64,000 nucleotides of DNA, from the NCBI GenBank assembly GCA_022818135.1, contig JAFMSR010000018.1:23003498-23067497 (forward strand). Reading direction: 5' to 3'. The notes beneath the pieces are model-generated. The model saw nothing but the letters and a program-made list of their open reading frames with translations, made no database searches and was not told the origin of the DNA. Of this stretch, positions 12,201-26,300 are shown in pieces. Source of the DNA: Saxidomus purpurata. Lineage: Eukaryota > Mollusca > Bivalvia > Venerida > Veneridae. A program made the translations under genes and the position numbers. Each line of letters starts with the position of its first letter. Within the stretch, counting starts at the first letter, position 1.

Positions 12201-15200
12201 CCAGTGACTTTCAAAGAGTACAAATCATTCCAGGGGTTACCCATGGAAGTGTCAAAGTCAGCTGTATAGATGCATCAACAGACTCTGGAAAGGTAAAAGA
12301 GTTATACATAAAGTAACGGATTCTCTTGAATTTTTAATGACACAGATGATAGGATATAAAACATGATTTAAAAAGAAAAAAGATGTCTGTGATTGGTAAC
12401 TCATATCCTAGAGCCTGAGGAGATTCTCAGAAGGGAAAGAAATTTGAAAATGGCAACTGAAATTTTAACCATATCAATCTTACCCTTTTTGGGCTACTAA
12501 AGAATTCTGGACAAAAGTAGGCAATATATTTGTAAAACTCTGGGGAGGCCCTGACATCCATGTTTATCAATTTCATCATTACAGTTAATATGAACCTTGT
12601 CTTGTTCTCCGGTATTGCTCTGCACCAACTTCTGTTCTCCATAGAAAATTCTCAAAAACATTATTTTTTCGAAAATGAAATCATGTTGCAAAGTATTGTA
12701 ATTTGAAAAAGAAAGTATTGTTGTGGATGACGTGCTAGAATGCTGACACACAGAAATGGTACTGACCAAATTATGCAAGATTTTGAAATATTTCATATAT
12801 TTGTTTTCTAAATACAGTTAAACTTTGTTTGCTCGAACTCGGAAGGGACCGTCGATTTTAGTTCGAGGGAACGGTGGTTCGAGCCATCGAGGTCTGCCAG
12901 TCACGGGTCGTTATACTGAAGAAACTTGAATATAATACAAATTTAAGCAGGTCTCATATTTTCTATATTTAAAAAGAATAAGTGCGTATTATACACAAAG
13001 ATTGGACCTCAGACAATTTGTCCCTGCATGAAAAAAAAAAATTGGTGAAATTCAGTCATGCATTTTTTTGACTTTTCATTTTTGAAGAGCTTTTATCAGA
13101 TGGGCCTAAAAGCCGATTTCCGATACCGGTATACCTGACATTCTTCAAACGAAAGACATTTCAACATGTTTTATATCAATGGAAAGCTGATAAAACGCAA
13201 AATTTATTCATTAATTGCAATTTTAGTTAGAAATCAAAATGATTAAATCGCGAACACATATCTTTCACTATTTTTTTAATCTTTTAGTGTCAACATGCCC
13301 TGTCGAAAAGTCCGTCACTCATTAAGTATTATATCCATCTTCGTGAAAAAACTTAAATTTTTGCCAATTGACTACTAATTTTTATCAACATTGTAAAGAA
13401 ATTCAGATTACATTGTATTGTTCATTTACCAAGGTGCTAAAAACATGCACCGTCCAACAAACGTCTGATCAATGTGAAATTGTTTGCTCGATAATTGAGA
13501 CTGACACCTTTTATCGTTCAAGCAAAAGGATGTAGTTGACAATGAAATGATTCTGAAGGGACTGCCAGACAGGTTCGAGAGATAGGGGTTTGAGGTTTCG
13601 GAGGTGGAACAATATGATTTATATAGAGTTTTTGCCGGGACCGTCAGCCGAGTTCGAGCGATCAGTTGTATTCAAGTGAATGAAGTTCGAGCGAACGAAG
13701 TTTAACTGTAATATAGTTGTTTTTGAAGAAAACTTGGTTTCATGGCATGGTCCTCTCTTTTGTCTTATTAAAATTACATGTACAGTCCAAAGAATACTGT
13801 AACTAGCTGTACTCAATTGTTTGCTAGATCATTTAAAAAGGATTAGTGCAGGTTGTTTATCTTTTATAATTTTAGATTGTAGCATCATATTTACAGAAGG
13901 TGTATGTTTTTGAACCAGCACCATTGTTGCACCATGACAGCACTCATGTAAGTATAGGTTACAAGTATGTCTTTACCCTATACAGTAAACTCTGTGTATA
14001 ACGACTTCAGATAAAATGAAATTCCGGATATAAGAAATACATTTTATTTTGTTTCTTCCTTACTTGTTATGAAAATGCAGGTTGGATATACATGTAACAT
14101 ACTCTGGATATAAGGAACAAATTCAAATGGTCCCAAGCAGGTCACATAATTATGGTCATAAGTAGGTCTCAGGTGAGTGATATAGGGCCATCTTGTCCCT
14201 CTTGTTCTTTGTAGGTTGTTGTATGTTATTTAAAAACTAAGTGTCTAATTCTTGTAGAAATTGGATTATCACTGGTACCAGACTGCTGTGTTTGAAGCTG
14301 ACTGTGTTGTTCGGTGTTTGACATGGAATTTAGAAGGTAAGGGAACCAGTAGGGTTGTTCAGTGTCTGACATGAACTGGTCTCAGAACCCTTTGAGTTTT
14401 ACAGTGTCTGACATGGAATTAAGAAGGTAAGAGAACCAGTGGGGTTGTTCAGTTTCTGACACGAAATTTAGAAAGTGAGGAACCAGTTGGGTCTTACAGT
14501 GTCTGACATGGAAAGGTGAGGGAACCAGGCTGATGTTTATGCTTAGTGAGTTACTAGAGACAAAGATAAACAGGGAACCAGACTCATGTTTGTGTTCAGT
14601 TGGGAACTTGGGAATTATATGGCCAGGGAACAACTGCTTTTTGTGTTCATCGAGGAACATCGGATCAGGGAAACATGTGACTTTAAGCATCACATTTTGA
14701 ATTTAAAAGATAAGGAAACCAATTTATATTGTAATCTATGAAATTGAATGCTAAGAATTTGCATAAAGAACTTTGTAAGGAAACTAGACAAAGATGCATA
14801 GAATTTAGAAATTAAGGAAATGAGATATAAGCACAGCCTTAATTTGAAATAAAGAAGTAAGTAGTATTCATGTTTGCATTAAATTTCACTGACAATTACC
14901 TACTAGCCGATGAAAAGTGCATATGGACATGAATGTTTGTTGTGCACTTATTAGTCCTGTACTGGTCAGCTTACCAGATTGAGGACTATAGGTTTGAGCT
15001 GTTACATCGGTCTGTCCATCGGCAATTTTGTTTCAGACCTGTATCTTCAGCATGCATGGGTTGATTTTGATGTGACTGTTGATTCTCTTATGCATACCCC
15101 ATGGTGTGTCAGGCACAATAACCAACCACCTACTCCCAAGGACAAGGTCACATGAATGGCTCAACACTACTACATGCAATTTAGTTTCCGGTCTTTATCT

Positions 15201-17357
15201 TCCACATGCATGGTCCAATTTAGATATAACTTTACACAATTGTTACCTATACCTCAAGGGTGTGTCATGCACAGCAACTAGCCACCTACTTCCAAGGTCA
15301 AGGTTACACTTAAGGCTCAAACACAACTACATGCAATATAATTTCTGGTCTATTTCTTCCACATGCATGGACTGAATTTGATAAAAGTTCACACAAGTGT
15401 TACCCATATGATAAGGGTGTGTTAAGCACAACACCCAGTCACCAGCTCCCCAGGTCAAGGTCATACTTAAGGGCTCAGGATCTCTAAGCTTGTGTTATAT
15501 TGCAATATTTCCTGTCTGCTCTGTATCTTCCTAGTTCATGGACCAATTTCAATATGACTTCACACAATTGTTACCCATGTGATGAAGGTGTGCCATGCAC
15601 AACACCCGGCCATCTACTCTCAAGGTCAAGGTCACACTTGGGGCTCAAACCCTTCCACATAGTGTTATATAGTAATATTTCCTGTTCTCTCTATAGCATG
15701 TGGATGCATGAGCTGTAGTCACACAATTATTACACATACCTTAAGGATCTATTGAAAACAACACCTTGCCACCTACTCTGAAGGTCATATTCACACTTAG
15801 ATCTTGCTCCAAACCTGTAGGCGACTTCATATTTCATGGCAATACCTCGTCAACTTATTTTTTATGATTTCTTGGATTGGACTATTACATATTTCAGGTC
15901 CTGATGAAAAACAGTCAGTATTACCATTTCCTGTATAAAAATGAAATCCATAATTCAGATACACTCAAAAGTGGTTTTTATTAAAAGTATATAAATTTTA
16001 TACCCACAAATTTGCATGCATTCATAGTAATGACAGACAGGGTTTTGATTTGGCTATTACAGGAAGTAAGTTATTGACTGGCGGTGAAGTGCTCCAGTTG
16101 TGGTCTGTTTCACAAGACGTTCATGAGGATGCGCAACCAAGAAAAAGTGTCAAGTTCTCGTTAGGCCATGGGGAGATAGGGCCTCCTGGTAGTGGAGAAA
16201 CCGTTCAGCCGGAACATGAAGTGGAAACAGTCTGGGATAATATCTGGAAATGCAAGTAAGTTGTTCGAGAAGAAAAGTTGTAAGTACTGAGTGGAACCAG
16301 ACCTGAAATCACTAAATCTCTAACTGAGTGAGGGTCATTGGTTCAAGCCTTGTTTTTACCAGGTATATGCTTGCTGTCACATAACTGAAAGACTGTTATG
16401 AGTGCTAAACACCAAGAAAATTTGGCAATTGGGTTTACTATAGATTGTAGTACTTGTTTTTACCAGGAACAATGATTACTAGGTATATTGCTTGCTGTTA
16501 CATAACTAAAATACTGTTTGGATGAGTGATAAACACCAAGAAAAATATAAATGTAGCCACTTAATTGGCCAGTTAACTATAAATTGGATTACATTGTGAT
16601 GGTTTAATTTCTGCTACTTCACTTTATTGAAGAGGTATTTTTGAAACTACGATCTTATTTTACATAGACTTTATTTTTAAGAATTATGGCCTTTCACAAA
16701 ATCTTAATTGGGTAAAATCCACAATTGCCTTACCCTTTGAGATATTCTTTAACTTTTAATTTCCAAACATTTTGCAAGCAAGTTTGACTGCTATGAAATT
16801 GTTTGAAAAATTAAGGCCTTTTTTCCACTTAAAATTTTTTTTTTTTTTTTTCCTTCCCCCCCCCCTTTTGGCTGATTTCCATCATATTCCCAATGGGGGA
16901 ATAGGTAATCGGTATGAATTATGGCCTTTTTGAATTAGAAACTCATAATTTTATTACTAATAACATTTGAGAAATTACTTTGAAATTTGGAAAACTTATA
17001 CCCCCCCAGGACCTTCTCTTTAGAGGTAACTCTTATCCTTGTTTGTACTTATGTTAAGTCTTGTGTCCCTTACTGTCAAAGGTTTTATTGGCAACACTAA
17101 AAAACCCACCCCCCCCCCCCCCCCCCCCCCCCTTTTTTTCCCCCCCAATTCCCTCAAAAAAAGGCCCCGCGGTCCCCCCCCGAACAGCTATCTAGGCAGA
17201 ATATTGCCGGAATTTGATAGTTTTCTTTCAAGTTTCATAAATTTAACTTTTTAGACATTTGTTGTCTCTTCCAATATTGCTGATCAATACAATTTCCTTT
17301 ATTGGTAACCCCTTATGCTGATTTTCCTTGTCTCTCTCTTGACCCCCCCCCCCCCTC

Positions 17358-17394
<37 letters not shown>

Positions 17395-20300
17395 TTCCTT
17401 CAATTCATTTAAGCTTTGGAAAATGCGCATTATACTGGGGTTTTTCCCCATTTTGCCCAGATCGAGGCGTAATACGCCTTTTCCCCCTAACACCACTATT
17501 ATATACTTATTTATTCCCCCCCCCAATTACAAAGGCCTCCTCTTTTCCTCTCTATTTTAAGGTGAACGGCAGAATATAACCTACCGAGATTTTACCGGGC
17601 TCCAAAATTAAAATCTTTGGCAAATACGAGAATGGCATCTCCTACTAAAAATCTCCCTTCAGACCAAACATTCAAGTTTAACAGCATTATGGGAGAAATG
17701 CTGGAGTCAGTAATAGATGTCCCTTCAGGGCTTAAGACTAGACCTTATAAAACCAGTTCAGTTCAGTTCACATATGATTTGATTAAGCTTCGATAGATCA
17801 ACAATGTTCAGCGGTCTGTTTCGGCATTTTAGGTAATTTTAATACAACAGTAAAAATTTTATGTTGATGAGAACATGTAAGATGTATCTCATTCGCTAAT
17901 GTTGAACACATATGGAAAGTATGTTATAAATATAATAAAAGGACAAACTTGGAAACAAAATAAAGAAACACATTGATACATGTTTGTCAGGTATGAAAGG
18001 GTTATTGTCAGGAGCTTGACCAGATTTATTCAAATTCTTGTACGTTGAGTTTCTTCTTGTAAAGAACATGAGAAAAATTAAAAAGCCATTCAATTTACTG
18101 TGATAGAACGGTTACTTTATACTAATTTATCTAATTTCAATTGCAAATTTGCAACTAGATTAAACACTGTTGATACTTACTCCAGATGGAATCAGCCTCA
18201 AATAGAGAGAGGCAACTTGGAATTATCTGTGTCTTGCCTAAGGTCAGTAAGGACACTACCACTAGTTGGGCACTGGTGGGGATTGAACAAGGAACCTTCT
18301 GCACCAGTGCCCTACCACTGCACCAAGGCGGCTTCACTGAATGGTTAAGGAGGCAGTGCGAAAGTTCTTTGGTCAGAAATTTTGTATATGTAAAATAAAA
18401 TTGATTTTCTTTCAGACCAGCTACCCCAGTTCACCAATTACAGTTTTCACCGGATGGGTTATTGTTCGCCTCAGCAGGAATGGTAAATAACTTTGCAATT
18501 ATCTATTGTCTGTTAACATGTTAAGTGAACAGGTAACCCTGTTGGATTAGTTAATATATGTGCAGATGTAACTGGATAGTTTTCTTTGATTTAGAAGATT
18601 ATTGCAGCCAGTTTGATTTTGTTGACGACATTTAGTTGTCAACTGATACTTTACTCTGTCCATCCATCCACCCATCCATCCATCCATCCATCCATCCATC
18701 TACCTGTCCAGCCGTTAACTGGTTGTAGTTGTGTGTAACAATGGTCTACCACAGTTTGTTTTAGATTACGATGAAACTTGGCACCCTTTATTATTGTATC
18801 CTGTGGTTGTTTGTTTGAGACATATCTTTCCACCAGGCTTGACTCCACAGACAGGAAGTTCTTGAAATTCCAAAAATATTAGTTTGATTGCCAGGAAACT
18901 TAATTTACTCTAAATGCAAGTATATTAATTTGCGTAAATTTTTGTGGATTTTGGCAGACATGTTGTGCAAATTTGTTGGTTTATTGTATTTCAATTTGTG
19001 GATATCATTTAGTTGTACAAAAAATTGTATTGTTGAAAGATCTTATACTTGAGATCTTAAACTTGTGTATCAGCTCACTGGCAAAACCAATGAAAATTGT
19101 ACCCCAGGTACATTAAAGGTACATTTACAGTTTTCAGCTAGAATGTCATGGTTACTAACAACTTCATTGCTAAGTATTTGATATGCATAGCACTAGTATT
19201 CCTAGTAGATAGGCAAACAATGTGTCATATCATGTACATGTTATATAAGTTGAAACTTTCAAGGGAATAGCTTATTGTTCAGTTATTAGCACTCTCTCTC
19301 TCCCTGAGGAGTAGCTCTATTAACACATCCTGCGACTTACTGCGTCTGTTCAATCATATTTCTGGAATGTGTTAACAACTATACCTCACGTGAGACAGTA
19401 ATTTTCTTATTGGTTTCTCAATGGTTTCTTATGATATTTGATATCTCAATACCTATTCAAAATACTGCTTTGAAGCTTAAGAAGTTATGAAGATATGATC
19501 TATGACTCGTCTATTAATTTCCACACGTCAGCTTGAGTTGAATCTGTGTTACACAGCTAGCCATAAAGTTTTGCATTATATTGCCACGTGTACAGACTTA
19601 ACTGTGATTGAAACATGTACAGTTAGTGTATGATAATTTGACAGTGACATTGCATTGAATGATTTAAGATCTTTTCATTCACATATTACCTACCTTTTTA
19701 TGAAATGGCTGAAAACTTTCATGTACACATATATTTCACATCAGTGTCTGGTTATCCTAAATGTAGTGTATGTTAATTGGTTTATCCAGTCAGTTCATTA
19801 AAATTTTCAACAATTTTGGAAAGATACAAGTGTCTCAGATTTAAGAAATTCAAGTTTTAAAGTTAATGGAAATTGGCAAAGTTGGAGTCAGAATGTTTTT
19901 TTTTTTTTTTTATATTGAGAAGTAATAAGTATATTATTGAAACTTATAAAGTTGTTTATTGTTTAATGTTTCATGACCTTAGGTTAAGTACAGAATAGTT
20001 CTCTGACAGCAATTTTACAAGATGTTAAAAGAGCTTTAAATGTTTAGATGAAAAAGAACTATTAGTACTTGAACAAGCTCAGTAACTGGGAAGAATGCTT
20101 GTTACTGACGATGAAGATAAAAAAATGTCTTATTTATTTAAATGAAAATCCTTTTCAGCATGACAGATTGGTGAAGATTTGGTATGAAGACAGGAAAAGT
20201 AAGCGTCCTAAAATAGGCTTATATGTTTAGAATGTGAAGGGAAAAATGAAAGTGGAAGATTTATTGTAACCTTATGTCCAGCTGTAGTGTATTTACCCTT

Positions 20301-23300
20301 ACCCCTGCTTGTGGTGAATAATTCTTCCTTTCGGACACGTGCAGTATGGTCATAATCTACACCGCTTGCTATTCAGTCCATCAATTTCCACTAAATGTCC
20401 TTTTGAACAACTAATGGTTCTGTTGTAATTGTAAGATGGACAAGCTTGTATTAGAGCAGGGTTCTCAAAAACTTTTGCTGTAACAGGCCAAAACAGGAAA
20501 GTAACAGGCCAACTATGGGGGGGGGTGGGGGCATGCTCCCCTACAAAATTATTGAAAATCAACGCTTTTTTTCCTGCATTCTGAGCACTTTAGGGGTCTT
20601 TATATTCAGCCTACAAGGAGTAGTTTTGTCACATATTTTATAACAAAATAATAAAAAAAGAGTCTTTTAAACATATTCTTCTACAAAATTTTGCATTTCA
20701 GCTACCCTCTTCTGTTCCTGAATTTAAAAACAGTCAAAGGTGGCAAATTTTATAACTTTTAACATTTTTGCATACTTCTTGTTGTTTGTCAAGTATTTTA
20801 GCGACCCCGCCTTTTCCCGGTTTTCGGAAATAATCGCTGATTTTTTAACGATTTCTTAAGAAAAAGAATTGTTCCCATGTATCTTCAGAAGATTAATATA
20901 TATACACATGTATTAAATTATCTTTATTAGGCTGAACTAATACTGAATGTTATAACACACGACTTTTCATTTGTTTGGGAATATTTTTTGCCTCTGACAT
21001 TTGGGATATTTGACGGCTCGTAGATTAATTCATCACAAATATTTCTCTATCATTTTCCAAACTTGTTTGTCAAAAGTGCCACAAAGAGTTGGAGTACTGC
21101 CGGGAGATACCTGAAAAAGAACGAGTTTTTCGACGAAGTACCAGGGTAAAACATATATAATTGAATAGTGGGAGATAAAGTTTGGCAGAACACATTTTGT
21201 GTTTTGATGAGGGCATACCTTAAAGTCGGCCATTAATTGGCCATTTTAGAGGGGCGGGACAAGAAAGAAGGCGATTCTTAATTAAGATCACTTGACCAAT
21301 TGTAACCAGCCGAATTCCGTTTTTAACCGGTCAAATCGGCCGGTGGTCTGTTCTTATCGAGAACCCTGTTAGAGATTTAGCAAGATCAGGGTTAAAGGTT
21401 AATTGGGCAAGATTCTATATCTTTGTACATGAATATGTTGATTAAAGTCTACTGTAAATTGGTTAATTTTTGCAAGACGAAAATTTCGTGATTTATGTGC
21501 AGACAGACTTATTTGCAAATTTTATATCCCTGAAAGGATAAAATTCTAATAGTAAATCTATCTGGAATGAATCTTTCACGAAATGTTTAATTTAGCGAAG
21601 TGAGAAATTCTAAAAAATTGAATCATTGCGAATATTAACCAATTTACAGTATTTTGGATGGTATTCATAGTTGTTTGGATAAAGAATGATGTAAGAAATG
21701 ATGTTGTCTGCATGAAAGTCTTAGTTAGGGTATATTTCAGGGTATTTTAAACAAATGTTATATAGAAACATTTCAAGAGTTAAGTGTCTCTATTGTAATT
21801 TATTCTAGGTGTATTTAAATTAAAGATTTAGTCAGTTTTTCCATTTTTCCAGTTCAAATGCCATTGTCACATGCAGACAGTGTTGTCAGCCCAAAGTCGG
21901 AGAAGCTGCATTTCTCATTTGTGTATATTGCACATCCTAGAGCAGTAAATGGACTGTCCTGGAGAAAAACAAGCAAATATATGCCAAGGTTTGTATGGTT
22001 TATGTAATACAATGTTCACCATTTAGTTCTTGTGCTGAATGGTTTAAAGCATTGGTGCATTTTGTGAGGATAATGTAGTGGAAGCGAGATGAGATTATTA
22101 GAATTATGCAGACTTAAGTCCTGGGTTAAGTATATTTATAACTCTGAAAGCTAGACCTGATTAGGTACTTTCTGATGGCCATGCAGTGTTCACTGCTTTT
22201 AAGTTCAGTCAGTTATTAAAATATGACTGTAACAGTCATATTCAGGTCTTTGAAAAATGTTTGTCATCGTTTAATTTTCAGAGGGTCAGTCGCAAACATG
22301 TTGATAACATCGTGTAAAGATAATGTTTGCCGTATTTGGTCAGAAACAATTCTACCGGATGATGGTCTAGTTGACCTGGAGCAGTTTGAACCCAACTCTT
22401 CCTTTGACCCCAAATTTCACATGCAGAGGCACAAAAAACGTTTCATGCAGAGATTAAAAACCATCAGGTAAGTTGATCTGTTTAAAGTCACATTATAATT
22501 TTCAAGATACACAATAGTAAGATGGAAAAGAACTTGTTTACATTTTTGCTTTTAATGGATTTGGGTCAAAAACCAAGTATAAAGATCTTAAAATAAATGA
22601 ATAAATTTCAGTTCAATTACGAAGTGTATCATTAATTGCTGTGTGTTTTATTCGCCTTTTAATTTACATTTTCGCACAAGCTAATTTATGTTCATCAGTT
22701 TGGACAATTAAAGCTGTTTGTAAATGCGTACCCTTTCAGTTTGTTACAACTATTCTTTTTGCTAATTAGTTAATTCACTCTGCTGGTGACAAATGAGTTT
22801 TCCTTTTTGCAAACCAGTGTAGATCATGATTGGCCTGCATCCATGCAGTTTGATCATGATCTGCATTGTTCGCTATATTGTGTGTTAATTTTCATAAAGC
22901 ACGCTAAGAGCAGCTATGACATGTAGGATATAGAAATGTAGTAGGGTAAAGGTTACAGATTCCCACAAGGATCATACTTTTAAGGAAGCTAACTTTATGT
23001 TATGGTCTGTCAAATAGATACTTAGATTTCTGTTCTGTCAACTCAAGAAACCAAACAGTTGAACCTGTTTGAAGCAGTAACTCGAGAAACCAAACGGTTG
23101 AACCTGTTTGAAGCAGTCGCTCGAGAAACCAAACGGTTGAACCTGTTTGAAGCAGTCGCTCGAGAAACCAAACAGTTGAACCTGTTTGAAGCAGTCACTC
23201 GAGAAACCAAGCAGTTGAACTTGTTTGAAGCAGTCACTCGAGAAACCAAACAGTTGAACCTGTTTGAAGCAGTCACTCGAGAAACCAAGCAGTTGAACCT

Positions 23301-26300
23301 GTTTGAAGCAGTCACTCGAGAAACCAAACAGTTGAACCTGTTTGAAGCAGTCACTCGAGAAACCAAACAGTTGAACCTGTTCGAAGCAGTCACTCGAGAA
23401 ACCAAACAGTTGAACCTGTTTGAAGCAGTCACTCGAGAAACCAAACAAAATTAACAGCTTCGGGCAGGTAGCTACTTTGTAAAGGTGTTTTTACTTTAAA
23501 ACCAGCTGTTTAGAATGTAATAATCATTGCTGTTTGATACAAGTGGCTACCAAATCAAGGTGACGTCTTACTCAGGTTCACTTGCAATCATTTTCAGTTG
23601 TTGAAAGGCAGACATGTTCAGTTTATATTGTATGCACTTTTCAATGAGAATGATTTTTCACGTATTTATCACATGTTTTTGTTTTGTTATTGCACTCAGG
23701 ATACACATGCACCAGTATGAGAGGTGAGACATTTAACATGCTATATGTCATGCACTGTCTTCCTGTATTGTCACAACTGTATTGGCATGAAATAGTGCAG
23801 GTTTGACCGCCTACTGACGGCCCTGGAGCTCAATTAACATGACTAGAAGTTTCAATCAAATTACTTAAATACATAGCAAAATCGGGCTTAACAAATAAAT
23901 GCGCTGGCAAATTTTTTCAAACAGATTCTTTTGTTTTATTCAATTTAATTACCTGTTGTTGTGGGATTTAGCATTTAAATTGGTTTTATAACGACAACAA
24001 CAAAGGGGCAAGGTTATAGCATCACTTACGTCATGTAAATGTCTATCCTGAGTGAGTCAACTTGTGATGACATCCTGTAACATCAAATTTCCCATTTTTA
24101 AAGCTCACTTATTAGTAACATAAAGTAAAATAATTGAAGTCCATACAAGTGTCAAAGTTTGAATCTGCCCATTCATGCCAATCTATTGTGATAATAGTAC
24201 TATAAAATCAGAAATACACTCCAGTAATTATTTACAATAAATACAAGAAGACAAGCTTAAATTATAAAATGTGGGGATTGAAATGGGAACAGAAGCTACT
24301 GTTTTAAGTTGTAGATTAGCTTTTAGCTTTCAACAGTTATTTTGCTGTTAATTTGCTGTTTTGATGAGTTTTTAGGCTGTTTTTGCATTTGATGAACTGT
24401 AGACTGTGAACCTTATACACATCCATGCCAACCGGTCATAGTCTGCACTGTTATACAGTCAGTGAAATTTCAAGGAGCACACCTATATATACAGTAAATG
24501 AGATGGTCCAGTGAAAAAGATTAGCATGTCTATTTTGAGAACTTAAATGGACCAAGCTTAACACCTCACAAGAACATGGGAGATGCCTTAATTACATAAA
24601 TTTAGATTTTTGGACCTCAAAAGAAGTTGCTAAAACTTTAAAAATTGCTTGAACAAATATTTTTGTTTTACATTTCTGTCAACATTAACATCAAGAATTA
24701 ATTATGTTTAAACAATTGTGGCAGACATTAACATGCAAATGATAAGCCTTGTGTTATACTTCAAAATCTGATTTTACAACTGAAGCAAATGCAAAATTTT
24801 GTGTCATTTCCCTCTTCATGACCTAGAGTGATATAAACCTGCATGATTCTTTTCACCTGTACATTCAGGTTATGCCAAAATTATGATTACTTTCCATCTC
24901 TCCTTTCAATAATTTTCAGATGTGAAGCTATTTCACAATGTTTTATGCAATTTAATAACATTTTCACTTAGCATTGATACAGGTTTTGAGAATGATCATC
25001 ATTACATAAGGTCATGGTTATAACAACATAATACATTATAGTACATTTACATAGAATAAAAGAAAGGGGAACAGAAGATATTTTATGTTTGACAGAAAAA
25101 GTAATCAGTTTTTCTACAAATGATGCATCACCTCTTCAACACCTCGTTCACAACACCTCAAACTTGACAACACCGTTTCAAACTGTTTAAACATTTCCTT
25201 TATACCACAAGTTGGCATGATTCATAAAAGATCACTGTTTGCAAAACATGCAAATAAAAAAAGAATATTGCGTACTTCATTGTTTGAAAAAATGTGCGAT
25301 AGTCATATAATGATGCAATGCTGATGCTGTAAAATTTTGCTATGTACTGTTATAAAAGTCACTGGTTAATTAATTTTTAACCAGGTTTTCCGAAGGAAAA
25401 ATCCTGGTTATTAGATTGGGGTATGTCGGGGGGGGGGGGAAAAAATTTTTTTTTTTGGGCAACTCCTCCTACATTTCTCAGCGGATTTCAACCAAACTTT
25501 CACAGAAGTATTGTCATGAAGTGCCCTGGCGCATATTGTCTGGGTTTTGTGATTCGGTCATTTTTGACAGAATTATGGCCCTTTGTTTTTTTCACATGTA
25601 ATTCTTCTGTGCGCAACTCCTCCTACATTTCTCAACGGATTTCAACCAAACTTTCACGAAGTATTGTCATGAAGTGCCCTGGCGCATATATTCCGGGTTT
25701 TGTGATTTGGTCATTTTTGACAGAATTATGGCCCTTTGTTGTTTTTCACATGTAATTCTTCTGTGCGCAACTCCTTCTACACTTCTCAAGGGATTTCAAC
25801 CAAACTTTCACAGAATTATTGTCACCAAGTGCCCTGGCGCATATTGTCGGGGTTTTGTGATTTGATCATTTTTGACAGAATTATGGGCCTTTGTTTTTTT
25901 CCACATAATGTAATATATATGAGAAATACTCTTCTGTGTGCAACTCCTACATTTCTCAAGGGATTTCAACCAAACTTTCACAGAACTATAATTGTTAACT
26001 AAAGAATTTGAATATATAATGTTCTGCCCCTCGTCGTCCGTCCGTCCGTCCGTTGGCAATTTTGTGTCTCCTTATTTAAGTATATATAAAAGGGAGAATA
26101 CTCTGTTATTATAAAAGGGAGAATACTCTGTTATTACTGTCTATTTCCCCCCCCCCCCCCCCCCCCCCTTAGAATAGTTACCAGTCCTGTATACTTTGGA
26201 GTATTCTGTTACAGTAAGATGACAAAATTTCTCATGAGACCAGCGGTTCAAACCCCACACAGAGCAAGTTTTTTGTTTTTTAACCAGGTTTTCAATTTTG

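Noticed and set aside
18275..18345. Functional tRNA gene (also 59590-59660 and 37047-37115)
   Set aside because: A- and B-box words are present but the cloverleaf is not intact, and two copies share a downstream SINE body.
23042..23451. CRISPR array
   Set aside because: Units are contiguous with no unique spacers, and this is an animal gene intron.
23038..23454. Long repeat-rich reading frames (131-136 aa) open on both strands
   Set aside because: They exist only because the 39-bp minisatellite is a multiple of three without stops. There are no splice sites in phase with the gene and no domain.
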